Shown: positions 43,676 to 55,605 of the stretch, one piece after another
Numbering within the stretch: position 1 is the stretch's first letter
Layout of the letters: each line of letters opens with the position of its first letter
Assembly (NCBI GenBank): GCA_032622095.1
Contig: CP136063.1
Span: 207,191,934-207,255,933, forward strand
DNA length: 64,000 nt
From: Siphonodentalium dalli
Lineage: Eukaryota; Mollusca; Scaphopoda; Gadilida; Siphonodentaliidae
Direction of reading: 5' to 3'
Notes under the pieces: model-generated
Seen by the model: only the letters and a program-made list of their open reading frames with translations
Databases searched by the model: none
What the model was told of the DNA's origin: nothing
Position numbers and translations under genes: made by a program

Positions 43676-43915
43676 CGGGTGTGTTCTGAGCAGAATGTGT
43701 GTGTTCTCTACAGAACATATGTCTGTTCTGCGCAGAACAATTACGTATTAAGTTGTCACATTAGGTGTTCTAATTTTCGTTTCACGTAGAACACATGTGT
43801 CCTCATGTGTTCAATATACGATCCCATAATCTTGTCAGAATAAAAACAACAAGCTGGGAACAGTGTGTTCTGGTCAAAACACATTATATATAGAACAGGC
43901 GTGTTCTACTAATAC
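43676..43915. promoter_or_regulatory. Cluster of TGTTCT/AGAACA palindromes
   Basis: At least ten TGTTCT or AGAACA half-sites lie in about 240 bp. They include perfect inverted pairs TGTTCTCTACAGAACA, TGTTCTGCGCAGAACA and TAGAACAGGCGTGTTCTA. The hexamer equals a steroid-receptor half-site, but most pairs are in everted order compared with the canonical AGAACAnnnTGTTCT. Could be regulatory or a small hairpin-rich repeat; role inferred only. Confidence 0.45.
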
Positions 43916-44249
43916 CAATGTATTGGTAATAAACATGGACAGCTGCAAACTTAGACAAGCTGGAACATATATTCAGGACCCCATAGATGGAGTTTATGCA
44001 ACAACACATTCTTGCATAAGAATGAAATTGTATATTGATATAGGCCGTTTAACCATTTAAGCCTTAAGCAACTGACAAATTTGGTTGATCAATACAAATA
44101 ATTTCACTTGCGTTGCCCAATTACCCGTTAAATAAAGCCGATCTGAACCATCGAATACATCTACTATTTATAAATGGTTACAACATTCTATATCGGTATA
44201 TACAAAATAAAGTATTCTTATCTGGATTTGTTGTCACTCAATTAAAAAT

Positions 44250-44275
44250 AATCCTCTCTCTCTCTCTCTCTCTCC
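44250..44275. repeat. (CT)n microsatellite
   Basis: About 12 CT dinucleotides in intron 2. Confidence 0.95.
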
Positions 44276-45473
44276 CGTTCGTGCATGTTTCAACCACCCC
44301 CACCGAAAGCGATATATAATAAAGACCGTTTTAGCTTATGAGCTTTTGTGTCGTTTTCCATACATTACTTGTGTGTGATTTCGTATATTTTCGCAATGAC
44401 TGTTACCCTACAAATTGTGGCGAATGCAAGCTGACAATTAACTATGGGAAATTTGGACTAGTTTGGTGTGAAAACTGACCCTGCGTGCACTGGTGCATGT
44501 ATGTTTAATTGCATGCGAATTATCTTAGATCAAGTATAATCAGACTATAAGCATGCCTATGTAGAACTACACTTCATTTTCGGTACCGATTCGAAGGCAG
44601 TCCAGCGACTCTACCAAGACTACGAGCTGCAGATAATGCGGTTGATGCGAGTGCACTTGCGCTTTATCTCCAGCAGATAATTATAGGTTTAAAGTTATAT
44701 AATTGAATATTTTTGTCATCATACATATACTTCTTATCGATATATATATATATGCCATAATATAATTAATATAGACATGCGCAATATGAACGTGGAACAC
44801 ATTATATCTATCACGACAGAGATACTGTAGTCTCGTTTCGGCAGTCAATCTGGATTTTAGATTAATGGGAACCAAATACATACAATTGCGGCAAACATGT
44901 TTCCTTTGTTCGAATTGTGCATTTATATCAAATGCATAGTGAATTCAACCTGATTCAGGCGGCTTGACAGCCGAAAACAGTGGACACGCGACAGTTCGTG
45001 TGAATAATGGATTTAAATACAACAGTCGCGAATGTCATGTGCTTAGATATGCACAAATAATACATATCGAATTCGAAAAGGACATAATTCAACAAAACAC
45101 ACTCATTTTTTGGAACAGGAACCGGTACAAACCAACAACTTTGTATTAATCAAATTGTTCAAAGTTATTTATACAAATTACAGACATTGTGCTGCAAATA
45201 TGCTGAATAATTATGCGGGTTACGTCAGTGTATTATCTCATGTTTCTTGGATATGTGAACTGTGACACCATGATTCGCAATTGAGCATTCGCTTCGTCTT
45301 TGATGTTTGAACACCACTGACACTGACAGAATCACTGATTGAGAGTGGACTATTGGAGAAGCAAAAAAAGGAGGTTGAACTACCGATGTGAAGTTGTAGA
45401 TTCAGTTTCATATCGCGACCGATACTAGAAAAATCTACATTGACACTGTACTATTTTTACTGTACACAACTTA

Positions 45474-48400
45474 CTCTAGTAGCTGAGGGCGTTTTGTATG
45501 CACTTTTATGTCCAGAGCAAAACTCTTCACGAATCCACTAATTGAAGGTACACGAACAATATTTTGTTGGTGACACATTTCCCATTGAGGGCGAAATGGG
45601 TCAAATGGCCACGCCCCTTTTTGCGCGAAGTACTACCCCCCGCCGTGACTATATCTCCAGAACCGTTGGACATAGGGGGTCGTATGACCACTCAAAATGT
45701 GCAGAATGGCCACATTATGGGGGGGTCAGTAATACATTTTCATATCCAAAAGTCAACGGTTTTTAAGATAATTGCCAAAAACCAAAAAAAATCCATTTTT
45801 AAGGGCCCAATTTTGGGGTTTAGCACTTTTATCTCAAAGCTGAGCCCCCAATTCAAATTTTATTGATCTATATCCATCGGTTCCACATATAGGTATAATT
45901 TCTGTACCATTATTGGATGAGATTGACCTCCAAGGAGCTCTTGACCCTGAAAATAAGGTTTTTGGATGGAATATATTGGTCGTAGAATGAAAAACAGACA
46001 TTTTCCCAATAACAAAGATGTTGAGGAAATCATCAATTATACGGTATTTGATCAGTAACCTAAAACTCCTACAAAAAGGTTACCTGGTGATATAATTTGA
46101 ATGTAGTTCATCTTTTGTTATCTAGATTTCATGGCCTTTGATGTGAGATGGCTGCCAAAATGGTTATAAATGGAATGACATATATCACATTAGCAATATA
46201 CTTGTAAATGAGTTCAATGTGTTATTTTCTTTAAACTTATGGGAGAACAGGGTGTTTTTATGGTATTCTAATGTTGAATTGAATTATACTCAGCCCACAA
46301 GTAGGTTTAGTAAATGTTGAGTTACTACAATTTGATCAATCAGTATGATTCAGTAGTCGAGCAGGTTGTGTCTTTATCAGTCCCACGTCAATTTTGATTG
46401 ACTGCATCACCATTTTGTATAAAGGTTCTACAATTTCCATAACATGTACATTATTCTAGAACAAATAATGGCTAGCCTGGAGTGAGTTAGAAGAAAAATA
46501 CAAGCATCAGTTGATATGCAGATATAAATACATACAAATCTACATTCTGCATGTAGCCATGCTATGCAATCCTCCCTCATGTTTCAACTTATCAAGGAAA
46601 AATGATCACATTACCAATGTCTATGATAGTCAGATGTTTTTGTAGATTTGTGGATGTTGTAGATTTTGTAGATTTGTGGATGTTGTAATGCAATATAGAT
46701 CTCCATTATAGCTGCACAAATTTATTTTTCATTTCGTCCCTTTAAATTGACTTTTATTTTGTATGTATGTATATGTGCCACTCCAAAAATGTCAGTAAAA
46801 GTACTGTAAACCGTTTGGTTTGATGTTATAGGCACAGGAGATATATATATACTTTACATGTCAAATATTGTGAACCCTGCAGGTACGTTTATGTGTGTCA
46901 GTCGCCTTATGTGTGTGATGTACATGCAGTAACTACATGTATATTCTAGTGAAATTTATGGTCTGCACTCTGCAGTATTTCAAAAACATGCTATGGCCAT
47001 GCCAACATATACATATGTACACTGATTCAAACACAATGATTGTCAGGTTATAATCTATGTTTGAGGAAAGTTACTATGTATTTTTCATTTGTGTTGCATT
47101 TGTCAATATTAATGGGTCCCAGGAGTCCAGATGTTACTAGTGCAGAGCCCATTTAATTTTCATGAAACTGGTGGACTTCATGTCTATACTCCTAAATAAA
47201 CATGACTCTGAGTCTTATCAGACCAAGACGGTATTGTGTAGGTTTTACTATAATTATATTTAGAAAAGACTCAACCATTATTTTTCCACTGCCCTTATCA
47301 CAATATATTCATTTGGCAGTAATCATCCCAAGTTTAGTGGTGATGCTAATACATTTGGTATGATATTCAGGTAGAGCAAAGCGATCTGAACGAATCGAGG
47401 ATAAGCCACAATGTGTAGAAAACATTAAAAAACATGTATATTGTGAAATATTTTAATAATGGGTGCTGGTTTTTACCAACTGGCCATAATTGAGATGACT
47501 ATTCCTGTTGTTTACCAAACATCAGCGTACACAATAAAATTTTGAAGTATATATGTTCTTGAATGTTGCATACAGACACTGACTTTGGCACAAATTGCTC
47601 GGGTTAGCCAAACAATGCAAAAATAACCAACTTTAGGTAAAATGATGGTACTTGACAGAATTGCTTTGACCTACAAACATATCAATCCAGCAGTACCCAT
47701 CAGCATAATATAAAATTAGCAGGACCACTTAACCTGAGGTGGTATTGAAAATGAAAATATCTTTAAAATGGTAAGTTATGAGGGCTATTAGCTATTATGA
47801 AGAATTATGTTAGTGAAATTATAGACCCTCATCTTCTCCAACCTGCAAGTGATGCAACTATCATGGCCAATCAAAACTAATGTGGGACTGACAAAGGCCC
47901 ATTCTACTATTGATTGAATAGTGATCATTCCATCATTTCCTAAAACTTTTTGTGAGATGAGGTGTCCTTTTGTAAGAATTGATAACTTCTGAAATATATA
48001 CTGGTATATATGGTCATCTCCCATCTGATTACAACATGTTTTTACTATGCCCAGGTGCAATACCCATTTTAGGATCGCATCATGTGGCTGCTGCATGAAG
48101 CAAACAGCTGGTCATTACATTTAGTAAAAGTGTTTAGCATGTTTCATATCTTGGTCACTTAAATCAGATCAGCTGTTAAATGTTGATAACAAATTTGGAA
48201 AACCTGTTTTGTTCAAGCTGTACATTTCTGTTGATTAAGAGCACAATTGTTACCTGAATTTTGGTAAAGCACACCAGTTTCCAAGGCATGTTCAGTCATG
48301 AAGAGCTCACGTTGTGTGTCGGGATCAACACATCCTCAGCAGCAATTTCCAGCTAATCCCATTGTGTGTGGTCAATTGTGCTCTTAAGTCGATCAGAGAA

Positions 48401-48990
48401 TTCGGATAGTTCTTTAAAAAGTGTCATACATATGCTGTGGCCTTGGTGGTATTGTATACTTGTGGTGCGTAACATGCTGAAATCGGTTTTTGGCAATTAT
48501 CTTAAAAACCATTGACTTTTGGATATGAAAATGTATTACTGACCCCCCATAATGTGGATTTTCAGGGTCAAGAGCTCCTTGGAGGTCAATCCCATCCGAT
48601 AATGGTACAGAAATTATACCTATATGTGGCACCGATGGATATAGATCAATAAAATTGGGCCCTTAAAATGGATTTGTTTTTGGTTTTTGGCAATTATCTT
48701 AAAAACCATTGACTTTTGGATATGAAAATGTATTACTGACCCCCCATAATGTGTCCATTCTGCACATTTTGAGTGGTCACACGACCCCCTTTGGCCAACG
48801 GTTCTGGAGATATAGTCACGGCGGTTGGTAGTACTTCGCCCAAAAAGGGGCGTGGCCATTTGACCCATTTCGCCCTCAATGGGAAATGTGTCACCAACCA
48901 AATATTGTTCGTGTACCTTCAATTAGTGGATTCGTGAAGAGTTTTGCTCTGGACATAAAAGTGCATACAAAACGCCCTCAGCTACTAGAG
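45474..48990. mobile_element. 3.5-kb TIR DNA element in GPCR intron 2, TA flanks
   Basis: The left end CTCTAGTAGCTGAGGGCG and right end CGCCCTCAGCTACTAGAG are inverted repeats continuing for roughly 430-480 bp (to about 45954 and 48557), each bordered by TA. Shared landmarks include GGGTCAAATGGCCACGCCCC, CTCAAAATGTGCAGAATGG and GACCTCCAAGGAGCTCTTGA. The right arm contains an extra copy of the CCATTGACTTTTGGATATG segment (48480-48552). The 2.6-kb interior has no transposase-like frame, but a short inner inverted homology (about 46350-46410 against 47860-47910, CAGTCCCAC) suggests that the palindrome once extended further in. Confidence 0.85.
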
Positions 48991-49130
48991 TAACTAGTAC
49001 ATTAGGACATCAAGGCTTATATTGGGTGTATATGCGTTTTGATTTTTTAATTCTTAAAGAAGAAATGGGATATGTGGCCTTACATAATACGTAAGGATTG
49101 GCATTTTACAAAACCGTTAGTTACGTGAAT

Positions 49131-49343
49131 ATGGCTTCGTTAATATTTGTATCGATGATTACATGCTGTAAGACTGTTCACCATTTCGTTCTAGTTGTGT
49201 CTCTTTTATCACTCGTAATGTTGTGCCAATGTAGCCACGTGGTGGCACATGTATGGAAACATACTATCCAGGGATCGACTCGGTGGAACATCGCTTGTTA
49301 TTTCAGAGGAAAGAAAATGGCAAAACTATATGATGTTGACTAA
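49131..49343 (+). CDS. Candidate 70-aa secreted peptide in GPCR intron 2, opposite strand
   Basis: ATG at 49131, stop TAA at 49341. Residues 1-39 look like a signal peptide: a hydrophobic core FVLVVSLLSLVML followed by QCSHVVA, which satisfies the small-residue -3/-1 rule and predicts cleavage after Ala39. The remaining 31 residues (HVWKHTIQGSTRWNIACYFR, then Gly-Lys-Lys and MAKLYDVD) contain one cysteine and a GKK that could serve as a dibasic cleavage and amidation site, as in neuropeptide precursors. I recognise no family. It lies just outside the 3.5-kb TIR element and antisense to the receptor. It may equally be a chance ORF; no promoter or poly-A signal was identified. Confidence 0.25.
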   Translation: MASLIFVSMITCCKTVHHFVLVVSLLSLVMLCQCSHVVAHVWKHTIQGSTRWNIACYFRGKKMAKLYDVD

Positions 49344-49963
49344 ACATGAAATGAAACAAAATTATGTTGTTATCTGGTCATAGTCAGTGACAAAACGACA
49401 ACTGCTAGAAAGAACATACATGATAATCACTATTCTTGCGGCCATATCCAGTTATCACCATCTATATACTCCATCCCCAATATCGTGAAAATATACAATA
49501 TTGTGGGTACAATAAGATATTTTAAAACTAAGAAAACAAATTCGAGTGACGTATTACCCTATTCGTAATTCGTATCAGTAATAAGTCATTGTTCGAACTG
49601 TATCCAGTGAGCCAGCGGTTGGACCAGGAACGAGACTAGCCTTGCTCGGAATTGAAGTCCCAGGGAGAATGTGGCTCAGGGAGACCAATATATATAAGCT
49701 CTCATTGAATAAAGTATAAAAGTTTAGTTTATATATATATTCCAAAAGTGCGAATAATCTTTGAATGGGATATGAATAACAAATCAGTCAGAGTTTAATG
49801 TATAACCGTTAGATCTAACCGTGATTTTTAAATTAAAACAACCAGGATCGTCATCCGCTGTGAATTTTTTTTTTAACGAACAGGTATGTGCACTGCTGCA
49901 ATACGATATATATACTCGCGCAAAGTTTCATTGATTTTTATAAATACAATTAAAAACACTTAC

Positions 49964-50054
49964 CCACAACATGGAGATTATTAACTACACCGCTAACAAT
50001 CAGGTCAGTTAAAGCAAGGTTCACTACGAATATGTTTCCGTTTGTCCGCAGAAC
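49964..50054 (-). CDS. Melatonin-receptor-like GPCR, coding exon 2 (TM2)
   Basis: A 91-bp exon, too short to stand out as an open frame, encoding residues 59-88 plus the first base of codon 89. It reads VLRTNGNIFVVNLALTDLIV and then SGVVNNLHVV, with the TM2 NLALTD signature (Asp75 = position 2.50). The minus strand shows acceptor TTTTAG|GTTCTG at 50054 and donor GTTGTGG|GTAAGT at 49964. Phase 0 in and phase 1 out fit the neighbouring exons exactly. Confidence 0.92.
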
Positions 50055-50254
50055 CTAAAATCAAATATTCATTTTGGTAAATACATGTATTAGACATTTA
50101 ATGCAACGCCGATCGCTCCAGCAGTATACAGTACCAATCACAATTGGTATATTGAGGCGCACCTTTGTTGAGATATTTAGCGCGCTTAATTTAGAAAAAG
50201 GTGCGATTATAGCGCAATATAGGATATCAGTCGCGCATTATATTGCGATATTAA

Positions 50255-50412
50255 GCGCGCATTGTCGCAATATACAGGCCCGATAGTGTTATATTTATAT
50301 TAGCTAAATTTTGCGCTAAGATAGTGTGACAACTAAGATTGAATCGGAGTATATATATATAATTTACAACCATAATTATATACAAATCTAACATTAAATA
50401 TAATTATGCCAA
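50255..50412 (+). repeat. Dispersed repeat (copy of 9490-9640)
   Basis: See 9490-9640. It is preceded by a patch of ATTGCGATATTAAGCGC words as in the left copy. Confidence 0.7.
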
Positions 50413-50722
50413 ACGGGTAGTTCAGTTGAAAACAATTTCATCTTTATATTATTTTGTAATAACGGGCATATGTATATAGCTATAATTTACAAATACATGT
50501 ATGCACAACATTCCTGGTTACGCGGACACTAGTAGAGTGTGTTAGCGAAATAAATAGCTCGCGTATCGCTACAGAACGAGAGTGGACAAAAGTGCAATCT
50601 TTCGATAGTTGGCACATATGACTGTGTACTTCAAATATGGTCCGGGAAAGCGATCGTCTGACATTTATTTCTGCCATAATGAGACGTTTTTATTCGGATA
50701 TCCCTTATATCCAATAACACAT

Positions 50723-50869
50723 ACATGAGGCATTTAGTGTTATACATGAGGCATTTAGTGTTATACATGAGGCATTTAGTGTTATACATGAGGCATTTAG
50801 TGTTATACATGAGGCATTTAGTGTTATACATGAGGCATTTAGTGTTATACATGAGGCATTTAGTGTTAT
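50723..50869. repeat. Tandem repeat, 21 bp x 7, exact
   Basis: Seven perfect copies of ACATGAGGCATTTAGTGTTA plus T. The unit length is a multiple of three and stop-free, so one frame on each strand stays open (YMRHLVL on plus, CLMYNTK on minus). Confidence 0.97.
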
Positions 50870-51427
50870 CGTTATTGACGTATTATGTTAGCTTAAACTG
50901 TATTATTTCAATGACTATTTACGCCAAGCATAATGTCTTTACCGTTGTTGCAAGAACTGACACATTTGAAAGTTTGGTGGTGGTATTATATGGAATGTCA
51001 GTTTTCAGTGTGGAATCGTTCTATTTCAAATATGACTGGTGTTACCCGAATAATCTCCGTGCTCGATGTGAAGAGGAGAAATGCGGTCCGAAAAACTATT
51101 GGCGTGGCAATCAATTAATATAATACTGTGATAATATATGCATACATGTATATTGTACAAGAACTACCTGTGCAGTGCTTCGGTTATCCCCTGCTATGCA
51201 AGGAACATTAAAAGTTAGTTATTCATAATGTTCGTCATCATAAAGTCTGAACATGTTGAGATCGATGTCATGCTTCCTTCACAAGATCCGAGTGCACTAA
51301 AACATCCATTACCCTGCAGGGAGCCCCACACATATATAGAAGCATATAGAAGAGTGTCGTCTGCTCATGTTTGTCTGGGGCACTGTATGGGTGAAATTAT
51401 AGAATTGTTAAAGAATACAAGAAAAAA

Positions 51428-51700
51428 TATGGATATCATTGGAACCGGCTCCTTGACCACTATGTGATAGTTACAGTTATGCCCTGTGCCAATGCATTCT
51501 CTTATATATGCGAGTCGACCATAGGTCGCCTCGCATATATGAGAGAATGCATTGGCCTACATTTTCTTACATTCTTTAACAATTTTATAATTTTTAATGT
51601 GTTAAGCCAATCCATTCTCTTATATATGCGAGGCGACCTATGGTCGACTCGCATATATAAGAGAATGCATTGGCACAGGGCCCTTCTGTTGGGTAAAGGG
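51428..51700. mobile_element. TTAA MITE with two hairpins, left-truncated copy in GPCR intron 1
   Basis: Nearly identical to 23340-23656 from GGATATCATTGGAACCGGC to TGTTGGGTAAAGGG followed by TTAA (51701-51704). Both long hairpins are preserved. The left ~80 bp of the element is missing. Confidence 0.85.
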
Positions 51701-53310
51701 TTAAATCTTTGAGGTGTGTTTGATGTTCAAAATCGGGGCACAATCTATTGCTAAGTTGGTTGTGCATTTCATTCATAATCTATGAGTGTTGAACGATTTC
51801 TGAATGTTGAATGTGCGTTGTGAATTTTCACAGCGCACGAACTAGTTTATCCCGTCAGACAAGATGTTTTAAATAAATTTAAAATAAAATCCGCGTTTGG
51901 TTAGAGACTTGATTTGCGTGTGACGTATGTTCCTGCCGCTGGCATAGCATTGTAAACTTATCTCATAAATGTTTTCAATTGCCATTTGAACCTATAATTT
52001 ATTTATAGGTGATTGCTGGAATAATTACTCGGGGATTTACACCAATCTGAAGCGATTAACCGATGTGTGCATTTATTTCCTACCAACCTTACGTCGCAAC
52101 CTAATATATCCTCGTGCAAATAGGTTCAAATTGGACCTAATTATTGACGCAAGTTCTTATTGAACTTGTTGGATTTGATTCCAAATAAGCCCATAGTATT
52201 ATTATATCCGTTATTTCGTTGACTGAAGCGGGCCACAGTGAAGACACCTTAAAACGAGCGTACATCTGGTAAGTCGTGCGTTGGGTTATTCGTGTTATCT
52301 TCAGCCACAATTAACTTATAATAAGTCAATATGAGTCCATAATGGCACTCATTTCAGTTCGTGATGGACTCATACTAAAGATATTCTAAGCCCATTATGA
52401 ACAAAACATATAGGGGTAGCAAATCATTTGCAGGATGGTATGCTGTTTGTTTTTTGCATCTGTCATTTTCGGGGACCCACCATCCCAAACCTGCAAAAAC
52501 ACATTTTTTACCTGCCAATTTTTTTTACCCTAACTCCCCCAGATTTCACTAATGTTGGTCTAAAACCGCATAAAACCCTACTAATATCACTCATATGACT
52601 TTATGTCAAATGGCTGATATGCATTTCTATACCACCTACGTGCATTGGAGTTTCCAGGTTTCAGGTGAGAGTATTTGGTCAAATTCGACACTGCTAAATG
52701 GACATTCTAATGCATCGATGTAGTGGACAAATAAGTTAACACACCAGAAGCTGGTAGGTGCACACAAAACACTAGTATAACTTACTCTATAATGTATATG
52801 CATCCAATTTCCAAAAGAAAACAAATGATATATTTCCCAGCATGTCCCCTGCAAATCCAGTGAGATATAATTTTCCATGCAAGCTATTAAATGAGCCAAA
52901 CATGTGTTTTGGCTATTTTGGCTGTAATACATTGTAAGCAGATAACATATCAAGGTAGTGAACTCAATCTTAACTTTCGAGTCACTCGTGAAATTGTGTA
53001 GATATATCCATGTCATATCAGTTGTTAAGCTCCAATTCAACCAGAGTTGACATATTTTGAAAATAAATACATAGAGAGGATATTTACCAGGCTGCAATTG
53101 GAAATATTATTTTATAAATTCCTGATGTCTGCAAACCTTCGTCATTGTGCATGATACATACAATTCCATAATTTCTAACTATTTCCTTATTTTCGGTCAA
53201 TCAGCCCATTATCTAGCATTAGTCCATACCACATTTTTAGTCTAGTGGTGCAACTTCAATTATACTAAATGACAAGCAGTCACTATACCGGACTTGGTTA
53301 CTTTAGGTGT

Positions 53311-53838
53311 TGTGAGAGTTACAGATCATCTGAGTTGATACGCATGACAATAACTCACTGATTAGTTTGATGCACTGATAGCAGATATTTTCTTGCCATT
53401 GGTAGTCACATTAATGTTTGAGACATTTGCCCGCTTTTTTCCCGTGCACACAATGATCTAGACTTAAATGACTTAGTTGCATCAGGACAAGTCTATTTAT
53501 TTCGATTTTACATTTCTCGAAGCTTCTTTCCAAAGGTGTCGGGGAAGGAAGTCTTTCACCTCATCGTCCCATATGCAACAATCCATATTTAACGACATGT
53601 CCACTAAGGCCAATATGAGGTCCTAGTAACATAAATATGGTGTGTTTGTACTCATAGCATGTATTATAATATGTTTTAAACTGTTACAAAAGTAAATTAT
53701 TGGCACAAAAGGTCATAAGTAAAACATGTGGATGAGGTTGTAAAAAATGTGTGTTTTGCCTCTCGACCACCACCCGTGCACCCCAGCATACCTTCCTGCA
53801 AATTGTGTTTTACCCACCCCCCCCCCCCCCCCCCCGCA
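53311..53838. repeat. Dispersed repeat, uninterrupted version of 26583-28510
   Basis: Collinear with 26583-26935 and 28355-28510 but without the intervening ~1.4 kb. Ends at a run of about 19 C (53818-53836) just before the first GPCR exon. Confidence 0.85.
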
Positions 53839-53936
53839 TAGCGCGATCATTTTCACGAGAACAGGCTGGAAACAAATCATATGTTCGTTTGTTCTAACGA
53901 TTATTGGGATTTCTGATTGTAGTCGTACATACTTAC

Positions 53937-54110
53937 CTTGTTAGTAAAAACGGCAACAATCACCAGAATATTTCCAGACACACCGACAAGTATAGACAAG
54001 CCGAGGAAAACCAGGTAGGGTATCATAAAATCCAGATGTTCCAGGAAATATTGATGGTCCGTCTTCACCAAAGTATGGTTCGGGGATTCAACAAAGATGA
54101 ACTCCATCAT
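53937..54110 (-). CDS. Melatonin-receptor-like GPCR, coding exon 1 (N-terminus and TM1)
   Basis: Begins ATGATG at 54110, directly after an in-frame TGA, so the start is well fixed. Encodes 58 residues: an N-terminus with an NHT glycosylation site (11-13), then TM1 about residues 28-56 with the GVSGN motif (Asn47 = position 1.50), ending VFTNK at the donor. With exons 2 and 3 it gives a complete 340-aa seven-helix receptor spanning 11.9 kb. Expected role: G-protein-coupled signalling at the plasma membrane. A non-coding 5' exon further right cannot be excluded. Confidence 0.92.
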
Positions 54111-55602
54111 TCATGAACTCCAAGCGACATCGGTTCCCTTATTTGATGTATGTTGTGTACGGCGGTTTTACATAAACGCAACTTGCAGGCATTAATTATG
54201 TGACACTTTCTCCGAAGAATTCCTCTGGAAGTATACAATGTGCGATCATCTCGTAAAAATTCCTATTGCATCATTATATAATCCGAAAAAATATATAAAT
54301 TATTTACAAGCAATATCCACATTGGTCCACCTGGCAATAAAGGAAACGGGACGTCATTGATTCCGATGTGAGACGATTCTAAAAGCATTTATTTTCTTAA
54401 ATTCTGTTCAGCTCGGAGAATCAGGTTCCCCCAAATTTAAACGCACATGGCTCGTTCGAACCCTAAAATGATGAATACATAATTTGGTAAGAGGTATCTC
54501 AAAACATATATTGGCAGAATTACGTGTCTTGTTTCGTATAGTTCTTTGATATGATCGTTTTGTTGGTTCGAATATCTCTGGAGCTGTCTTCGATCTGAGA
54601 AGTTTATGATACTACTAAATTTGTATGATTAAAACGGAGAGAAAGCAGTGCGTAAAGTTTGTTAATAGATTCATGCTAAGATAACGCAATATTCCTTTTC
54701 GGAAATTCCGTTTCCGATTCCATAATTATGATGAATGCGAATGGCACCGATTTTATATTGGACCCATACATTGTGTTCAAAGTTGTACTTTTATGACTTC
54801 AGTGCGTCTCTATGTGGCATATAATGCTCGTGGAAAGATAGCTCAGGCATATTATCGACATATATCTCGTTACCGGGAAAATAGAAAAGCGAATGATTGG
54901 GAGTATTTTGGAGCGCGAATCGCCATGTGGCTTTAAGGTGGTTGAATATTTTGTAAGTAATCTATTGCCCCCGATGATTAGTTGAAATCATTTGTTATAG
55001 TCATATCGCGGATCATAATGAATTTAACTAATCGCCTTATGACGATTTGGCTAACTTTTCACAATTGCCTTATTCTGTTGGTATCTGGTCCAATAGGCCA
55101 AATATTAATTGTACTCTAAATCGGTCTAATATAATGTAAACTATGTTTAATTTTAACACACATATACATCATTACAGTAATTCAAAAAGTGAATAGGTTA
55201 GCAAACCATGTGACTTTTAGTCTGTTGGCCACACCCACTCGTCGGTACAAAATGTCATGGGCAATTTGCTGACATTGTGTGCTATTAGTTCAAGGTAAGA
55301 CCCTAAAGTAATCAAATGTTCTAATAACTCTCTGTGGAATAATGTTGATCGAAAATACCACGCAGCCGATCAATCCCAACAAGAGTGTTGCGTTTTTATT
55401 TAATGTATCACTATGGAATTTCTCTGGACTGGAATCGCTGTTGCATTCGATTCGATAAAGCTAACACCTTATCTCAAATGCAGGAACCGATTGAGGTCAC
55501 ACATATACATACAACAATTGACCAATGTACATTAGCCTATGTATGACAACCGCGACAACTCACACTCGTGAACTAAGAGCTTATCAGGTTTACATTTCAC
55601 CT
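54111..55602. other. Upstream region of the GPCR gene
   Basis: Presumed promoter and 5' UTR on the minus strand. TATATA words lie near 54275-54300 but cannot be called a TATA box. No other gene seen. Confidence 0.4.
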
Positions 55603-55605
55603 TTA

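Larger units (their letters stand above)
42929..49963 (-). other. GPCR intron 2 (7.0 kb, phase 1)
   Basis: Donor GTGG|GTAAGT (minus strand, 49963 downward) and acceptor GTTTCCTGTCGTTAAAG ending at 42929. It contains a TGTTCT palindrome cluster, a CT microsatellite, a 3.5-kb TIR element and an opposite-strand small ORF. Confidence 0.88.
50055..53936 (-). other. GPCR intron 1 (3.9 kb, phase 0)
   Basis: Donor ACAAG|GTAAGTATG on the minus strand at 53936 and acceptor TTTTAG ending at 50055. Holds dispersed repeats, the 21-bp tandem repeat, a MITE and the 53.3-kb repeat. An open minus-strand frame at 52636-53097 has no recognisable domain. Confidence 0.9.

Noticed and set aside
50725-51123. 132-codon frame beginning with repeated MRHLVLY
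   Set aside because: Openness is explained by the 21-bp stop-free repeat. The tail after it has no recognised domain.
52636-53097. 153-codon minus-strand frame in GPCR intron 1
   Set aside because: No recognisable family and an intronic position. Composition is not distinctive.
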